Below are positions 46,344 to 57,114 of a stretch of DNA of 64,000 nucleotides, piece by piece. Where the stretch lies: positions 52,665,359 to 52,729,358 of the forward strand of contig CM024766.1 of NCBI GenBank assembly GCA_014218235.1. The letters run 5' to 3'. This stretch comes from Colocasia esculenta (lineage: Eukaryota; Streptophyta; Magnoliopsida; Alismatales; Araceae). How positions within the stretch are numbered: position 1 is the first letter of the stretch; every line of letters begins with the position of its first letter. The position numbers and the translations under genes are program-made. A model generated the notes under the pieces. The model did no database searches. It was given only the letters and a program-made list of their open reading frames with translations, and was not told where the DNA came from.

Positions 46344-49300
46344 TCAGTCCTCTCTCCGCTCCCCCTCCGCAAGCCTCTGTCTGCAAGAGCTACTCACCTC
46401 CTCCTTCTCTCTCTCCCAACGCCGGTCTGGAAGAGGAGGTCTCGACGCTGTCGATGCCTCGGGTCGCTGCACCCCTCCTCGCACCACGGAGGGGTCCCCC
46501 AGGGACACGATGTCATCAAGCGAGGCAAACGCCGAGCTGGTCCTCGCGGGCGTCGCCTGCTGGGCCTGCCGTTGCTGCTCCCGGCACTTCTTCAGCACCC
46601 GGTCCTTCAAAATCTCGTAATCTGCAGCAATCCGCGCCCGAGCTGTCTCAGCCTCCCTCTCCCTCTCTCGGGCCTCGAGCAGGCGACCCCTCATGGTGGC
46701 CCGGTCATCCCTCAGCTCCTCCATGGTAGTCACCATGGTCCGCCGCTGCGTATCAAAAGCAAAAAGAGGATCAGTCATGAACATGTGTCAGAGAAGAAGA
46801 AAGAAGAAAGTTACGCACCTCAGCCTCCAGACCAGAGATCTTCACCTCGAGCTGCAGTCGCAGACTCTCCATCTGTGCCTGGAGAGTAGCCACTCCTCCT
46901 CCCTGCCGCTGCATGTCAAAGGACAAGCACGTTAGAACATTCAATGCACATTAAAGGAAAGTGCAAGTCTAGTGTCTTACCTCAGTCCCAACCTCTCGAG
47001 CCTGCTCCTCGAGCTCCTGGACCCGAGCCTGCGCCCGGTCGAGGGCATCCTGCAGGCAGTCGGCGAGGTCCCCTCTCGCCGGCTGTGCCGACGAGCTCGC
47101 CCCGACGTCGCGGCTCGCCCGAACCCTTGCTAGCTCCTCTTTCTGCATTCACAGAACCCTGGTCAGTCATCAATTCAATATTAAATCAAAATCAAGGGTT
47201 AATGTTACTTACCAATGTCCTAACCTCGGTGCGGAGCCTCGCCAGCTCCACCTCCTGCTCGGCCAGTTGCCCCTCCAAAAGGCGGATGGCCTGTGACTCC
47301 GGCATCTACCAAATGCACTTCAAGGTTAGAATCAAATGAGGCAATCCACCAATCAAGGCTTAGAATTGCAAATTCACTTACCACTCGTTGGTCAAGCCGG
47401 AGTCGCCCGGCATACCGTGCCTGGAAGTCCTCCATGTATGCCGAACTGTCAGGGAGGTCTGTCACTCGTACCACCTACTCGCCACCCTCGCGCCAGTACG
47501 CGACTGTGCTGCCGTGGTCCGCTCCCCAGTCGCGGTCCTCAGCGAAGAACCGCCGGCGCAAGTGTCCCTCTCTCCCGAGGGAAGGCACCTCGATGGCTAG
47601 CTGGTGCCAGCCCAGAGTCCGTACTGCCAGCTCCAAATACAGTACCTCACATGTCCCGAGGCACAGTAAGAGGAGGTGGCGGTCGAACAGGGGGCGACCC
47701 GCCGCCACCGCCGGGTGAGAGGCGTCCGCCTCCCCCACATATGGGGTCCACACCACCTGAGAAGAATGAGAAAACACTGGTTAGTAACATCAAATGCAGC
47801 AATAATTGAAAGAATGCAAAAGCTAGTTGAGGTTTTCATACCTGCTCGTGTGGGTAGTGGTTGAGTGCGACCCGCACATCCCCTACCCTCCTGTCGGTGA
47901 CCCTGGGGTCCGGGGCCACCTCCCCATGAGAGGCACCGTTGTCTGGCGCCTCTCTGCAACTGTCCCGCGCCCCATGGGGAAGCGCATGTATCCCTAGATC
48001 TGCAAGGCAGTAAAAAAGAATGGTCAGTCAGGCAGTTAATCAATGAAAAATCAATGATGAGCATTAAAAGAAAGTTGCATACCTGTAAGAAGGGGGTGAT
48101 GCCCCCTGTGCTCTAAGAGCGCTGCGAACTGTTGGGGAGGAGAGAGAAGAGATGCCCTAGCATCACAGCGCCCCATGCATACCGGCCCGCCTGCGCCAGG
48201 TCTCGCAGCAACAGCACGAACTTGCAGTTCATCTGTGATGACTGCGTCGCGAACAGCAAGCGTCCAAAGAAGTAGCTGACGAAAATCCACACCGAACGCT
48301 CCTCGCTCCGGTCTCCTAGGTCGAGTGCCCCCCGCACCCCAGTGTAGAACTCGTCCAATGTCTCTAGGGGTCCTCTCCTCCTACCCCTCAATCCTACTGC
48401 CTCCGACAACGATCCGAGTAGGATGCTCTGGATCGGTCTCCTCCTCCCGGCCACGAACTCCGGTCCTAGCAACTCTACAATGTCGTCGTAGTAGTCGCTC
48501 CTCTCCTGTCCCACTACCGGCTCTCCCTGAACCGGTAGTCCTGTCAGATACGCTACATCCTCCAATGTAGGTATCATGTGTCCCAAGGCATGATGAATGC
48601 CTTGCCATCCTCCTCCCACCTCTCCCGGAGTGCCTCCAGGTACGGCACGTCTACGTGGAAAGGCCGCACCGATAATAGATGTCCGAACCCCATCCTCGCT
48701 ATCCGAGTCTGCTGGACCTCTGGGAGTGCCCTGTACCACGCCCAGCACAGGTCCCAAGTCACTCTACTCCTCATTCGGCCCTTGCCCTGCAAAAAACACA
48801 GATCATTTAACGTCAGCATCGATTGCCGTTAATATTAAGTTGGCGGCAAGGGTCATGCCGTCTACACTTTGTCAACGTCCAGGGTATGGCCGTTTAGTTC
48901 CTGTATTAGCGTCCAAAACATTGCCGTTAAGTTCACATAAACGGCAATGAGTTGGACGTTTATAGGAACTCGACGTCCATGGGTCGTCGTCGAGTTCTTC
49001 TCCCCGTGACCAGCGCCGTGACGTCAATTTACTTTTGACGTCAGGGGTTGGACGTCAGTAGGAACTCGACGGCAACTGATGTTGCCGTCAAGTTCCTACC
49101 TGACCCGACGGCACTTCCCCTATTTTCCTTTCTTTTCACCAAATCAAATCACAAAACACTGAGGTTTTAGAGTACTAACCCGGGGTCGTCGAGGTGCCCC
49201 CACCTCCGTCTCGTCTCCTCCCTCGGTCTCTTCCCCCTCCGGTACATCCTCCACCGCCACTTCTTCTTCTTCCTCCGCCGTCGCCATCACCACCTCTTCC

Positions 49301-49359
49301 TCTTCCTCCTCTGGTTGACGGCGGCCCCGGATGATGCTTCTTTTCTCCCTCGTCCTCAT
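46344..49359 (-). pseudogene. Antisense eight-exon gene: plant mobile domain plus coiled coil
   Basis: Exons on the minus strand, by GT-AG sites: 49,180-49,359; 48,083-48,786; 47,842-47,999; 47,382-47,756; 47,213-47,305; 46,981-47,142; 46,819-46,908; 46,344-46,745 (stop). All but the second and third are whole codons, and those two together need only a one-base change. Total ~720 codons. Exon 1 is Arg- then Glu-rich. Exon 2 has the PMD signature 'MIPTLEDVAYLTGLPVQGEP' and 'FGRLLF', exon 4 its end ('VRTLGWHQ', 'DWGADHGSTVAYW'). Exons 5-8 are coiled coil ('LLEGQLAEQEVELARLRTEV'). Introns are 70-85 bases except the first (393). Damage: a frameshift near 48,585 and TAG near 47,476. PMD proteins occur in transposons and as host silencing factors; the role here is unknown. 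Confidence 0.8.
48800..49130. promoter_or_regulatory. GACGTC/GCCGTC motif cluster in intron 1 of the antisense gene
   Basis: Dense 'aacgtcag', 'gttggcggcaag', 'atgccgtctac', 'caacgtccagg', 'ttggacgttta', 'tcgacgtccat', 'ttgacgtcagg', 'ttggacgtcag' and 'ttgccgtcaag' words in the only long intron. Same vocabulary as the LTR cluster. Confidence 0.55.
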
Positions 49360-49469
49360 CGTAGTCTCGAGCAAGGAGATCAGGTGACTGTGGGTTTCTC
49401 CTCTCCCGGCGCTTGGGAAGATGAAGTGGCGCCCGGGAGAAGGCGTCGGTTCAAAAAAAGGCAATTTCC

Positions 49470-49735
49470 TGGTTTAACGTCTAGCTCTGGCCGTTTAACT
49501 TTTTCTTGCGTCAATCCCTGGCCGCTGACGTACGCTTGACGGCCATGGAGTGGACGTCAACGTCTCTTCAATGTCAGACCTCGAAGATTGGTCAACGACC
49601 ATGTCTGGCCGTCTAATTTGAATGTCGACGGCCACCTATGTGGACGTCTACCTTCTGTCTCAGTGGTAGGCGACAGGCCCTGGACGTTTACCTCTTGTGG
49701 GCGGCCATCGATGTGGACGCCAATGCTCCTGCACT
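49470..49735. promoter_or_regulatory. GACGTC/GGCGGCC motif cluster upstream of the PMD gene
   Basis: 'ttaacgtctagc', 'ctggccgttta', 'ggccgctgacgtac', 'gtggacgtcaacgtc', 'gtggacgtctac', 'ctggacgttta' and the 20-mer ggcggccatcgatgtggacg (49,700-49,719). It lies just 5' of the antisense PMD gene and 3' of the DUF7745-like frame. The identical 20-mer is at 51,464-51,483. Confidence 0.6.
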
Positions 49736-49885
49736 CAGTTCTCACAGCACACTCTTCTGAACCTTTTTGAGGCCATTTCACTCCACACATTCCACAAGTC
49801 AAGCAATTCAAGCCAATTTGACACAAATGTAACTCACTTTTATTCATCAAATTTGTGTTACACTTATTCAAATCAAGAAAACACA

Positions 49886-51037
49886 TCATTTTGCCCTACG
49901 GGCCATGAAAAAGTCACAAGAAATAGGGCAAATAGTGTCTGTATAATCCTCATACTGCCACACATCTTCCGGCGTTTCCTGCACTGCCAGTCCCACCTTC
50001 TTGCTCACTGTGTATTTCTTCCAAGTCTTCATGGCTTTCTTCATCGTCTTTTCATTCTTCCCGGTGATTATCATATCAGTGCAACTGGATGGAGTTGGAA
50101 TTCCTCGTGGAATCCCAAGCTGACAGTGGCACCGATGTGGTTGGTACACCACCATCTGACCCGCTCCAATCAGCCACAAATCTCTGTCCTCCCTGGTCCT
50201 TGCTCTAAACTCAATAGTCCTCATGAACAATGGCTTCACGATGAAGTCATCCATCACCAGAAATGCCAGATGATCTCTCCAAGCATCTCTGCTCTTCAAG
50301 TGTGCTGTCACGCACTTGATCTCACCTTCCGGCTCATACCATGCCCTGCTACAGTACACCGAACTCCGAAGGAAGATTCTGGAGGGGGTAGGTTGTGCTT
50401 CAGCAAAATCAAACTTTAAATGAGCTTCCATCCATACCTGGAGCAGAAATAAACTCCCGCAGGTGCGTCCGCCTAGGCTCATTGTGGTGAGCGAACTGTA
50501 CAGGTGGGCCAGCACTGCAGGGGCAAGTGACTGCCCGCGCCACAGCAGAGAAAGTACTCCAATGTGCTCGTAGAGGATGAAATCGCCACTCGTGGGGAAC
50601 AGGAAGACTCCAGCCAGGCAGAGTGTCAATCCCCGGGTCGCTCTCTCTCCGCCAATCTCCCTCGCATGTTGGATCAACCACCAGGCCAGACGGTCTAGGA
50701 AGATCCCGTTCTTGTTTGTCATCCACAACACCTCCTTCTTGTCTCTTACGATGTCCACGAGGATCTCTTCCCACGGGAGGAGAGGAGTCGCTGCATCGTA
50801 TTCCAGGCACCGCTGCCATCCCAGGAATAGTTCCACCTCCTCCAGCAACACGCTCGCCTCGAAGCCCTGGAACACGAACGTGTGCATGTGCGGGTGCCAT
50901 CTCTCCACCAACGCCCCCAGGGCGTCGAATCCCCACCACATATCCTTCATATTCTTCGCCAGTACCACCATGAAGTTCAAGTTCCACATGCCAACGAAGC
51001 CCCGCATGTCCAGCGTGATAGCATTTACCAGGTTCAC
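49886..51037 (-). CDS. Antisense DUF7745-like protein (383 codons, open)
   Basis: The longest intact frame in the antisense part. Blocks fit the plant DUF7745 family: 'THTFVFQGFEASVLLEEVEL' near the N-terminus, 'LTLCLAGVFLFPTSGDFIL' mid-protein, then 'LAHLYSSLTTMSLGG' and 'GSLFLLQVWMEAHLKF'. A basic region ('KNEKTMKKAMKTWKKYT') is near the C-terminus. No catalytic motif is visible and the function is not known. The start is not an ATG as read (GTG at 51,037), and a stop lies just upstream, so an upstream exon is likely; 51,173-51,365 with donor GTAACC and an acceptor TTCTTAG at ~51,041 are candidates, but the phase does not fit simply. Confidence 0.65.
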   Translation of the reverse strand: MNLVNAITLDMRGFVGMWNLNFMVVLAKNMKDMWWGFDALGALVERWHPHMHTFVFQGFEASVLLEEVELFLGWQRCLEYDAATPLLPWEEILVDIVRDKKEVLWMTNKNGIFLDRLAWWLIQHAREIGGERATRGLTLCLAGVFLFPTSGDFILYEHIGVLSLLWRGQSLAPAVLAHLYSSLTTMSLGGRTCGSLFLLQVWMEAHLKFDFAEAQPTPSRIFLRSSVYCSRAWYEPEGEIKCVTAHLKSRDAWRDHLAFLVMDDFIVKPLFMRTIEFRARTREDRDLWLIGAGQMVVYQPHRCHCQLGIPRGIPTPSSCTDMIITGKNEKTMKKAMKTWKKYTVSKKVGLAVQETPEDVWQYEDYTDTICPISCDFFMARRAK

Positions 51038-51172
51038 ACGCTAAGAAGAGGCCTGTACCTGGCCTTGGCTCGGGAATGCTGGGATTTCCTGCATGGGGGT
51101 GAGGGAATTCTGTAAGAAAAAGGTTTTGGGGCATTTTCAGCCCAGGAAAGAGCAGAAGTAATCATTGGTTAC

Positions 51173-51365
51173 CTCCTCGTTGGCCAGACGCGTGCTCAAG
51201 TGACCCGGAACTTCGCTCAAAACTCCGGGGTTCGCGCCTGTGGATCATCCGGTCGATGAGGAGGCCATTTTGCTGTGCTTTTCTGTCTCTCAGCTCTCTG
51301 GTTCGCAGCAGGAGCAGGGAGGGACGGAGGTAGGAGATGGTAGAGTCCCTATGGACTCCCATCAC
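51173..51365 (-). pseudogene. Possible first exon of the DUF7745-like gene
   Basis: The minus-strand frame starts ATG ATG at 51,365 and ends at donor GTAACC (51,172-51,167). The peptide is Arg-rich ('RTRELRDRKAQQNGLLIDRM'). Position and splice donor support an exon, but joining it in frame to 51,037 needs a change not seen. Confidence 0.4.
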
Positions 51366-51388
51366 CTATATTTTCGGCCTGATCCGCT

Positions 51389-51500
51389 GTCAAGTAGACG
51401 TCTAGATCGGTGGACGTCAGTTCCTGGTTGGCGGCCACAAATGTGGACGTTAACAAGTGTACTGGCGGCCATCGATGTGGACGTTTACTCCCCGGATGCT
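51389..51500. promoter_or_regulatory. GACGTC/GGCGGCC motif cluster upstream of the DUF7745-like gene
   Basis: 'gtagacgtctag', 'gtggacgtcag', 'ttggcggccac', 'gtggacgttaac' and the 20-mer ggcggccatcgatgtggacg at 51,464-51,483, identical to 49,700-49,719. It lies just 5' of the candidate first exon. Confidence 0.6.
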
Positions 51501-52500
51501 TTTAAATGTCTTAATCTTTATATGGCCATTATCCCTTATCTTGTGCTTCGAGTTTTTTTGCAGACATTCTTAAGCACGAACTGCGCTTCAACTTCAGAAC
51601 GCTCATGCGACCTTGAGCGTTACAGGTATGTCTAACATAGGACCCCACCAGAGGTGAATAACTTGGCGACCGTGAACCCTGAGTTCCCCTTCACCAAAAA
51701 CCATGATGGTTTTGCGATCTCTCAATTATTCGTATGGCCTTTAGAATTTTCCTCTGGTGCTAACTTGCATTTTAGATAGGCAACCCACACCAGCATGCAT
51801 CTTCACTGCTAACATTCTCTTACTAACACTTAAAAAAAAAATGGTGATTTTCCTCGATCATATGATTGCTCCATGGCTTCCCCAGCTCAGGTAGCCTACT
51901 GGGTCCGCCCTTCATGACTATCCAGGTTGATATCGGGTCTTTGTTGTCCCCCCTCGTTCACTTGTCCCACCGTGCTTTCAACAAATCATCAAGCAGCCTT
52001 ATTGAGTTCATTTGAGCCTTCGCCAGCCGCGAGCTTAATTCCAGACTTCAGGCTTTCCAAGCATGTGATTCCAGCTAGACTCTTTTGATAATCCTTTGAG
52101 AGATCAACCAACTCCTTGTCTCCATGACCTCCTAAATTCGGGACCGACGTCCTGATTAGGCCAGCGGGCCCGCGAGCTCCGGTTATGAGACCCTCCTGAT
52201 TCAACCGTCATATTACAACTCCTTTGACTCAGACACACCAGAAACTAGTCAAAGTCCGACACGGCCATGCCAGGGACCCTGCCATTGGGTCGCAGTTGTA
52301 GTTACACGAGTAGATCACCCTTTTCTTACCCCTATTTGTCTCTCAGACGATTCGTCATCTGTTTCTAGCCTGACTCTTTCGTTTGGTTCGCTAGAACTCC
52401 TATCCTCGGAAATGGCCCTTCCATTGAATCTCCGCGTCCTTTGTTTACCGAGACACCAACCTTTCAGTCCGCTCTGCTCCCTTGCAAGACCGGATGTCTC
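51501..52500. other. Tat-2 3' non-coding region
   Basis: No gene seen; several weak frames without recognised domains. Leads into the polypurine tract. Confidence 0.55.
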
Positions 52501-52511
52501 GGAGGGGCATT
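52501..52511 (+). promoter_or_regulatory. Polypurine tract of Tat-2
   Basis: GGAGGGGCATT directly before the 3' LTR start (TGTAGACG). Correct position and composition for the plus-strand primer. Confidence 0.8.
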
Positions 52512-53777
52512 TGTAGACGCGAGATTTGGCCCATCTCTTGCAAGCTCTTTGGCCCATTAAGCCTCGTTTGACCATTTGTTGACCGGCCTCGGATCCCATG
52601 TAGACGGCAGCATCGATGGCCGCCGACTACTGGTTGGCGGCAAGACCCATGGACGTTGACCTAGACCGACGTCCACATCCCTGGACGTCTGCATGAGGTT
52701 GGCGGCCTGATCCCTGGACGTCAACAGGGTTTACCTGGTCTGCGCAACTACCCCAAGATTCCAGCCCACTTGCACCATTCTCTCGGCCATGCAACGTATG
52801 TAGCCGTTCCCAACGGGCATATGGGCCACCTAGGCACCCCATTGACCCAGTAAAAATCCTACATGGCCTCTACCCATTGGTTGGAGCATTTAGCCAAGGA
52901 TAGCCAAGTGTGCAAGTGTGTTTCTTCACACTTGAGCATCCAAGGCTCTCAACCCCGAGCTCCACTGTCTATATAATAGCCCTTTGAGCCCTCTGAACCA
53001 AGGGGGGAGAGGCTGGACGTCCTTATGCTGCTACTTTGAGAGAAGAGAGAGAAACTTGCACCTTACCTTCTACCACTCTTCCTCTCCTTTCTCTCTTCAT
53101 TCGGGACGTCTAGAAGGGTTCCTTTGGAGCTGGAGGAGCCCTGCAAAGAGCCAACAATGCCAACAACGAGGATCATCTCCTTCCTCTTCCTCTCTTTCCT
53201 TTCCTCTCATTTTAACATTTTGCATGCTACATACACTTTCCCACACACTCTAGGACGTAGGGCACCTTCCTACACACCTAGAAAGGGGTTTCCCAACCAA
53301 AAACGGAGGAAAGAAGGGTGTTCATAGCATTTGGCCACCCCTCTTCTCAAGTCCGCAACCGGTACGGGACTCGCCTTTTGGGCTTTCCTTTCTTTGTTTT
53401 GAACATTTACTACACTGCATTTGAGTCTAATAGAGCTTCTGTTTGTGGCAGGAACATTGTGAACGTGACCGTGGAACTCTCTTCCTTTGGCCGGCCGAAG
53501 GAGGAGAAGTTGAAGCCCCATCTCCGTCCGCTGCGCGAGGCTGCTACAACAATGTGGTCAAAACACTTCCTTGGGCACAGGTAGGCGATCACAAACCTCC
53601 CCTTTCATCTCTGGTTTTCTTTGTTTCCTCCTCAGTCAACCTAGTCAACCGGGGAGTCAACGAGGTCAACCAGCAACCCATCATCGCCAACGAGAGACCA
53701 GCGACGTCCGCGAGCCTCCGGAGGACACCCACAGTCGACACGGGGACAAACGGCGGTGGCGAAACGGATCGTCCACA
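52512..53777 (+). repeat. 3' LTR of Tat-2
   Basis: 1,266 bp, matching 35,890-37,161 end to end with ~36 differences by eye, including a 7-base gap near 53,584. TATA box at 52,970-52,977. Motif cluster at 52,600-52,735. Followed by GTTCT. Confidence 0.95.
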
Positions 53778-53782
53778 GTTCT

Positions 53783-56700
53783 CGCGTCTGTCTTCGACTC
53801 CGATGGAACCCTTGCTATGAATCTCCCAATTTTATCAATCCTTCTGAAGAAAGGTAGAATCTTTGACCTTATTGGATCATCTCATACCTCCTTTGAAATC
53901 TCTCAAAGACATTTTCGCCATTTTTGTCTAGATGGCCTCTTTTAGGGCTCTGGATGCCTCTATCTTCACTCTTGAGCAGTTCTAGAGGCTATCCTCCACA
54001 ATAGCTTCAATCTGTTCTGGAAAGATAGTAGAGTTCTCCTTGTTGACCAGCCAGCTAAGTTAAGTAGTAGATACACTAGAGGCTATGAGTTGGAGAAGAT
54101 TGTGCGAGATTAAAGAGTCGACATTTGAAGAAGTCGTAAAGGCATTTTATGTGACTCTCATAGTTTCTGCAGATGGGTCTTTGGAAGGCTATGTTAAAGG
54201 TACGAAAATCACTATCTCTGAAGATATTTTGGCAGAAATTTTAGATTACCCTACCTTCGGCCACAAGACCAGTGAAGCAGTCCCTTGGGAAAAGCGAAGA
54301 TTAGGTATTATTGGAAGTAGAGGAAGTACTCACAAGCAGGGGCTACTTATCAATGAACTTTCTGCTGAGAAGAGAGTCCTCCATGCCATCATTACCACTA
54401 TTGTGACGCCAAGAGTAGGAACCCACTCTTCCATCACAGCCAGAGATGGAAACTTGTTCTTTTGAGCCATTCAACGGCATCAAGTCAGTCTGACATCAGT
54501 CATCATGGAGAGAATGGCAGGGTCCAGACTATTACATGAATCTCTGCCTTATGGACCTTTGTTAACAGCTCTGTTCAGAAGAAACTCTGTGGATTTAGAA
54601 GAAGAACTATCAACTCCAGTTAAAGAAAGGATTGGGCTATCCACTTTTCGTAGGAGTCACTACTCTAGAGGATAGAGCCCAAAATTTTTGGATCAAGGAT
54701 TATGTACCAGACTACACACACAAAGTTTTTCCTGATGTGGTGTAGGGTACATCTTCTATTGCTCCTCCAACTCAGTCAATAGGAGATAGAAGAGAAGAAG
54801 TTGGTCCTGTCGAAGAAGCACAAGCAAGACCCTCTATTGAACCAAATCTCCCTAAAGAAACAATTGCTCAAGTTATTAGGGATCTTAAAATAAAATCAGT
54901 TATTCATGAAGAAGGTCCTCCAAGTCCTACTGCTTATGAACCTGTTATTGAGGAAGATTACCATCATGTCCCTCCACCACTTGTAGAGACCCAACCAAGG
55001 TCTCTGGGGGAGACAAGTCGGACCATAGATGATGTTTTTGATTTGCTTTTCAAGCAGCAAGACATGATCAATGTACTTTAAATGCAGATACATCAAATTG
55101 ATGTAAAATTTGATTTCATGTCAGATGAATTTCAGAAGATGAAAGATCTACTATTTCAGTTTGTATGCAATCAAGATAAGAGTAGCCCTCAAGTACCAAC
55201 AACAGAACCACCAGCAAATCCAGCAACAACACCATCTTCAGAACTAGCACCTCAAGCAGAATAGCCAGCAAAAATGCCAGCAACACACAAAGTAGAACAA
55301 CCAGAAAAAATGCAAGCATGACAGCCAGTAGAGCAACCAGCAGAGCAAGCAGCAGAGCAGGCAGTAGGGCAGGCAGAATAGGCAGTTGTAAAAGAGAAAC
55401 CACCAGAGTCAAAGGCAGCTAAGTATCATATCCAAATATTCAAAAGGAGAGTTAAAAGGAAGCTAGTCAAGTTAGGATCTATTCTATTTCCTTCCTCCCA
55501 ATCAACACCCTCCTCTGATCCTGATCCCTCACATACTCCCATGCCTACCTCACAACAAGCCACCTCCTGTTCTTCTTTTCCTCAAATTTATACTTGCACT
55601 TAGGAACCCTTCAACATCCCAGAACATCACATATTACCACCCTCCTTTTTCTCATCTCTTCCCCGCTCATCTACTCCTACCTCTGATCCTAGCACTCAAG
55701 CACTAGCTCAATTAGTGCCTAGTGTAGAGCTTCTCTCATAGGTTGGGAAAAGTCAACAGAATAGAATATCCTCCATTTTGGTATGATTTTATCTATCATT
55801 CTAATAAGAATATTGCTTTATTTGATGAATTATTTAAGATCAAGGTCTTTCTAGAAGTCCATAGGGTGCTCATTATAAATTCGAGGATTGGCTACCTCTT
55901 TCGATTAGAACTAAGGAATTTCCCCTAGATGATTTGAATGCCATTACTCAGACCAGTCATAGTCTTAATGCTGAAGAATTTCTATCAGTATACACTGGTG
56001 AAGCAGTAAAATATAGAGAAGTCAGAGCTAGAGGAGGTGGTCCATTAAATGTCTTTACTCATTTGAGTTTAAGATTCTTTGATTTGTTTGGGACTCTCAT
56101 CAAGCAGCATAAAGAAAGCTTTAGTAGAATGAAGAGATTTATTGAAGAGAGATTTCAGATAAACCTAGCCGACGTTAGCAGGGGTCAGTGGGCTATGTTG
56201 TTAAGAGGGCAGAGGATAATCACACCCTCTATGACCATTGGATTGCCGTCCAAACCCTAGCCTTATAGGTGCAGTTTCCTCCAGAAACGAGTTTGCCCAT
56301 GTTGCTTTCAATAGGCACATCAGGGTAGTTGTTAGATTTCAAATCAAGTACTCCAAAGTCCTATCTTTTCATAGGTTTGTTCTAATTCACAAGATAAAGA
56401 TCATAGAATATCTTCAAGAATTTCAGCATAGTTTTTCAGAATCTGAAAGGTTAACAGAAGAACAATGGGCACTTGTTATCCAGAAGAGGCTCAGGAATGT
56501 AGCAAGAGAAAACTTCATCCCTCTTCTTTTATGGCTAAGAATTATGATGCCCTTAGGAGATCTCTTACTCTCAAGTGGGAAGACAGATATAACCTTTACT
56601 ACAAGGCCAAAGCAACAGCTCAATCATAGGGGCTTCAATGGATCATTACAATACATGATTTTCTGCACAAAACTGCTAGTAGGAAGTTTATCTCCTTGAG

Positions 56701-56880
56701 GCAATATTTGAGTAGTGATGCCTATCATCAGAAACTCATTTGGTATCATCGCCACCACCTCAAATCCTACAAGAAATTTCCTTCCGTTGGGCCTTCTCAC
56801 AATCTAGATTTGTCTATCTTTGAACATGAATTTCATGATAATGAGAAGAAGTTAAGGGAACTGTTGAGCAACTATCCTTA
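53783..56880 (+). pseudogene. Copia ORF3 / envelope-like region (decayed)
   Basis: Resumes the base copia element after Tat-2. The best stretch, 54,085-54,465, reads 'MSWRRLCEIKESTFEEVVKA' and 'YVKGTKITISEDILAEIL', then out of frame 'LLHESLPYGPLLTALF'. This fits the 'putative plant transposon protein' domain in the post-pol ORF of Sireviruses. A Pro/Gln/Ala repeat (55,180-55,400, 'aaccagcagagcaagcagc') follows, then a second part in changing frames (55,743-55,928, 55,934-56,260, 56,238-56,699, 56,696-56,881). Many stops. Whether such ORFs act as envelope proteins is unproven; this copy cannot. Confidence 0.65.
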
Positions 56881-56881
56881 A

Positions 56882-57110
56882 AAATATTGCTAAACATTTA
56901 ATCATTATGTTTTTGCTATGAAAAAATCTTTTAATATCTCGCAAATAAATTTATTGTTTTATACTACATTTATGAAAATCCTTATGACAATATAAAGGCA
57001 CACATATATAATACTGAATAATATTTTTAGCCAAAATTTATGCACACACAAAATCAAAGTATCAACACTGTCACACAAAATTTCTCGAAGTCCACAGCAT
57101 ATATTGTATA
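56882..57110. other. AT-rich non-coding spacer of the copia element
   Basis: Nothing beyond AT-rich sequence seen. Confidence 0.5.
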
Positions 57111-57114
57111 CAAT

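Larger units (their letters stand above)
35890..53777 (+). mobile_element. Tat-2: complete Tat-lineage gypsy element with two antisense genes
   Basis: A 17,888-bp element with LTRs at 35,890-37,161 and 52,512-53,777 and a perfect 5-bp target duplication GTTCT (35,885-35,889 and 53,778-53,782). Order on +: leader, gag, protease, G-patch-like linker, RT, RNase H, second RNase H, integrase. On -: a PMD/coiled-coil gene and a DUF7745-like frame; then the polypurine tract. The LTRs differ at about 36 places by eye (~3%). The dual RNase H places it in the Tat lineage. Sense genes carry several stops and shifts, so it is not autonomous now. Confidence 0.95.

Noticed and set aside
47293..47809. Plus-strand frames across 46,179-47,809 as coding
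   Set aside because: They are shadows of the minus-strand exons, which have splice sites and domain matches; the plus peptides are Pro/Arg/Ser-rich with no family.
50409..51134. 241-codon minus-strand frame overlapping the DUF7745-like frame
   Set aside because: Gly/Pro/Arg-rich reading with no domain match; the overlapping frame has the conserved blocks.
54085..54465. ORF3 region as a functional envelope or entry gene
   Set aside because: The frame is broken by many stops and the family's envelope role is unproven; recorded only as a decayed ORF3 region.
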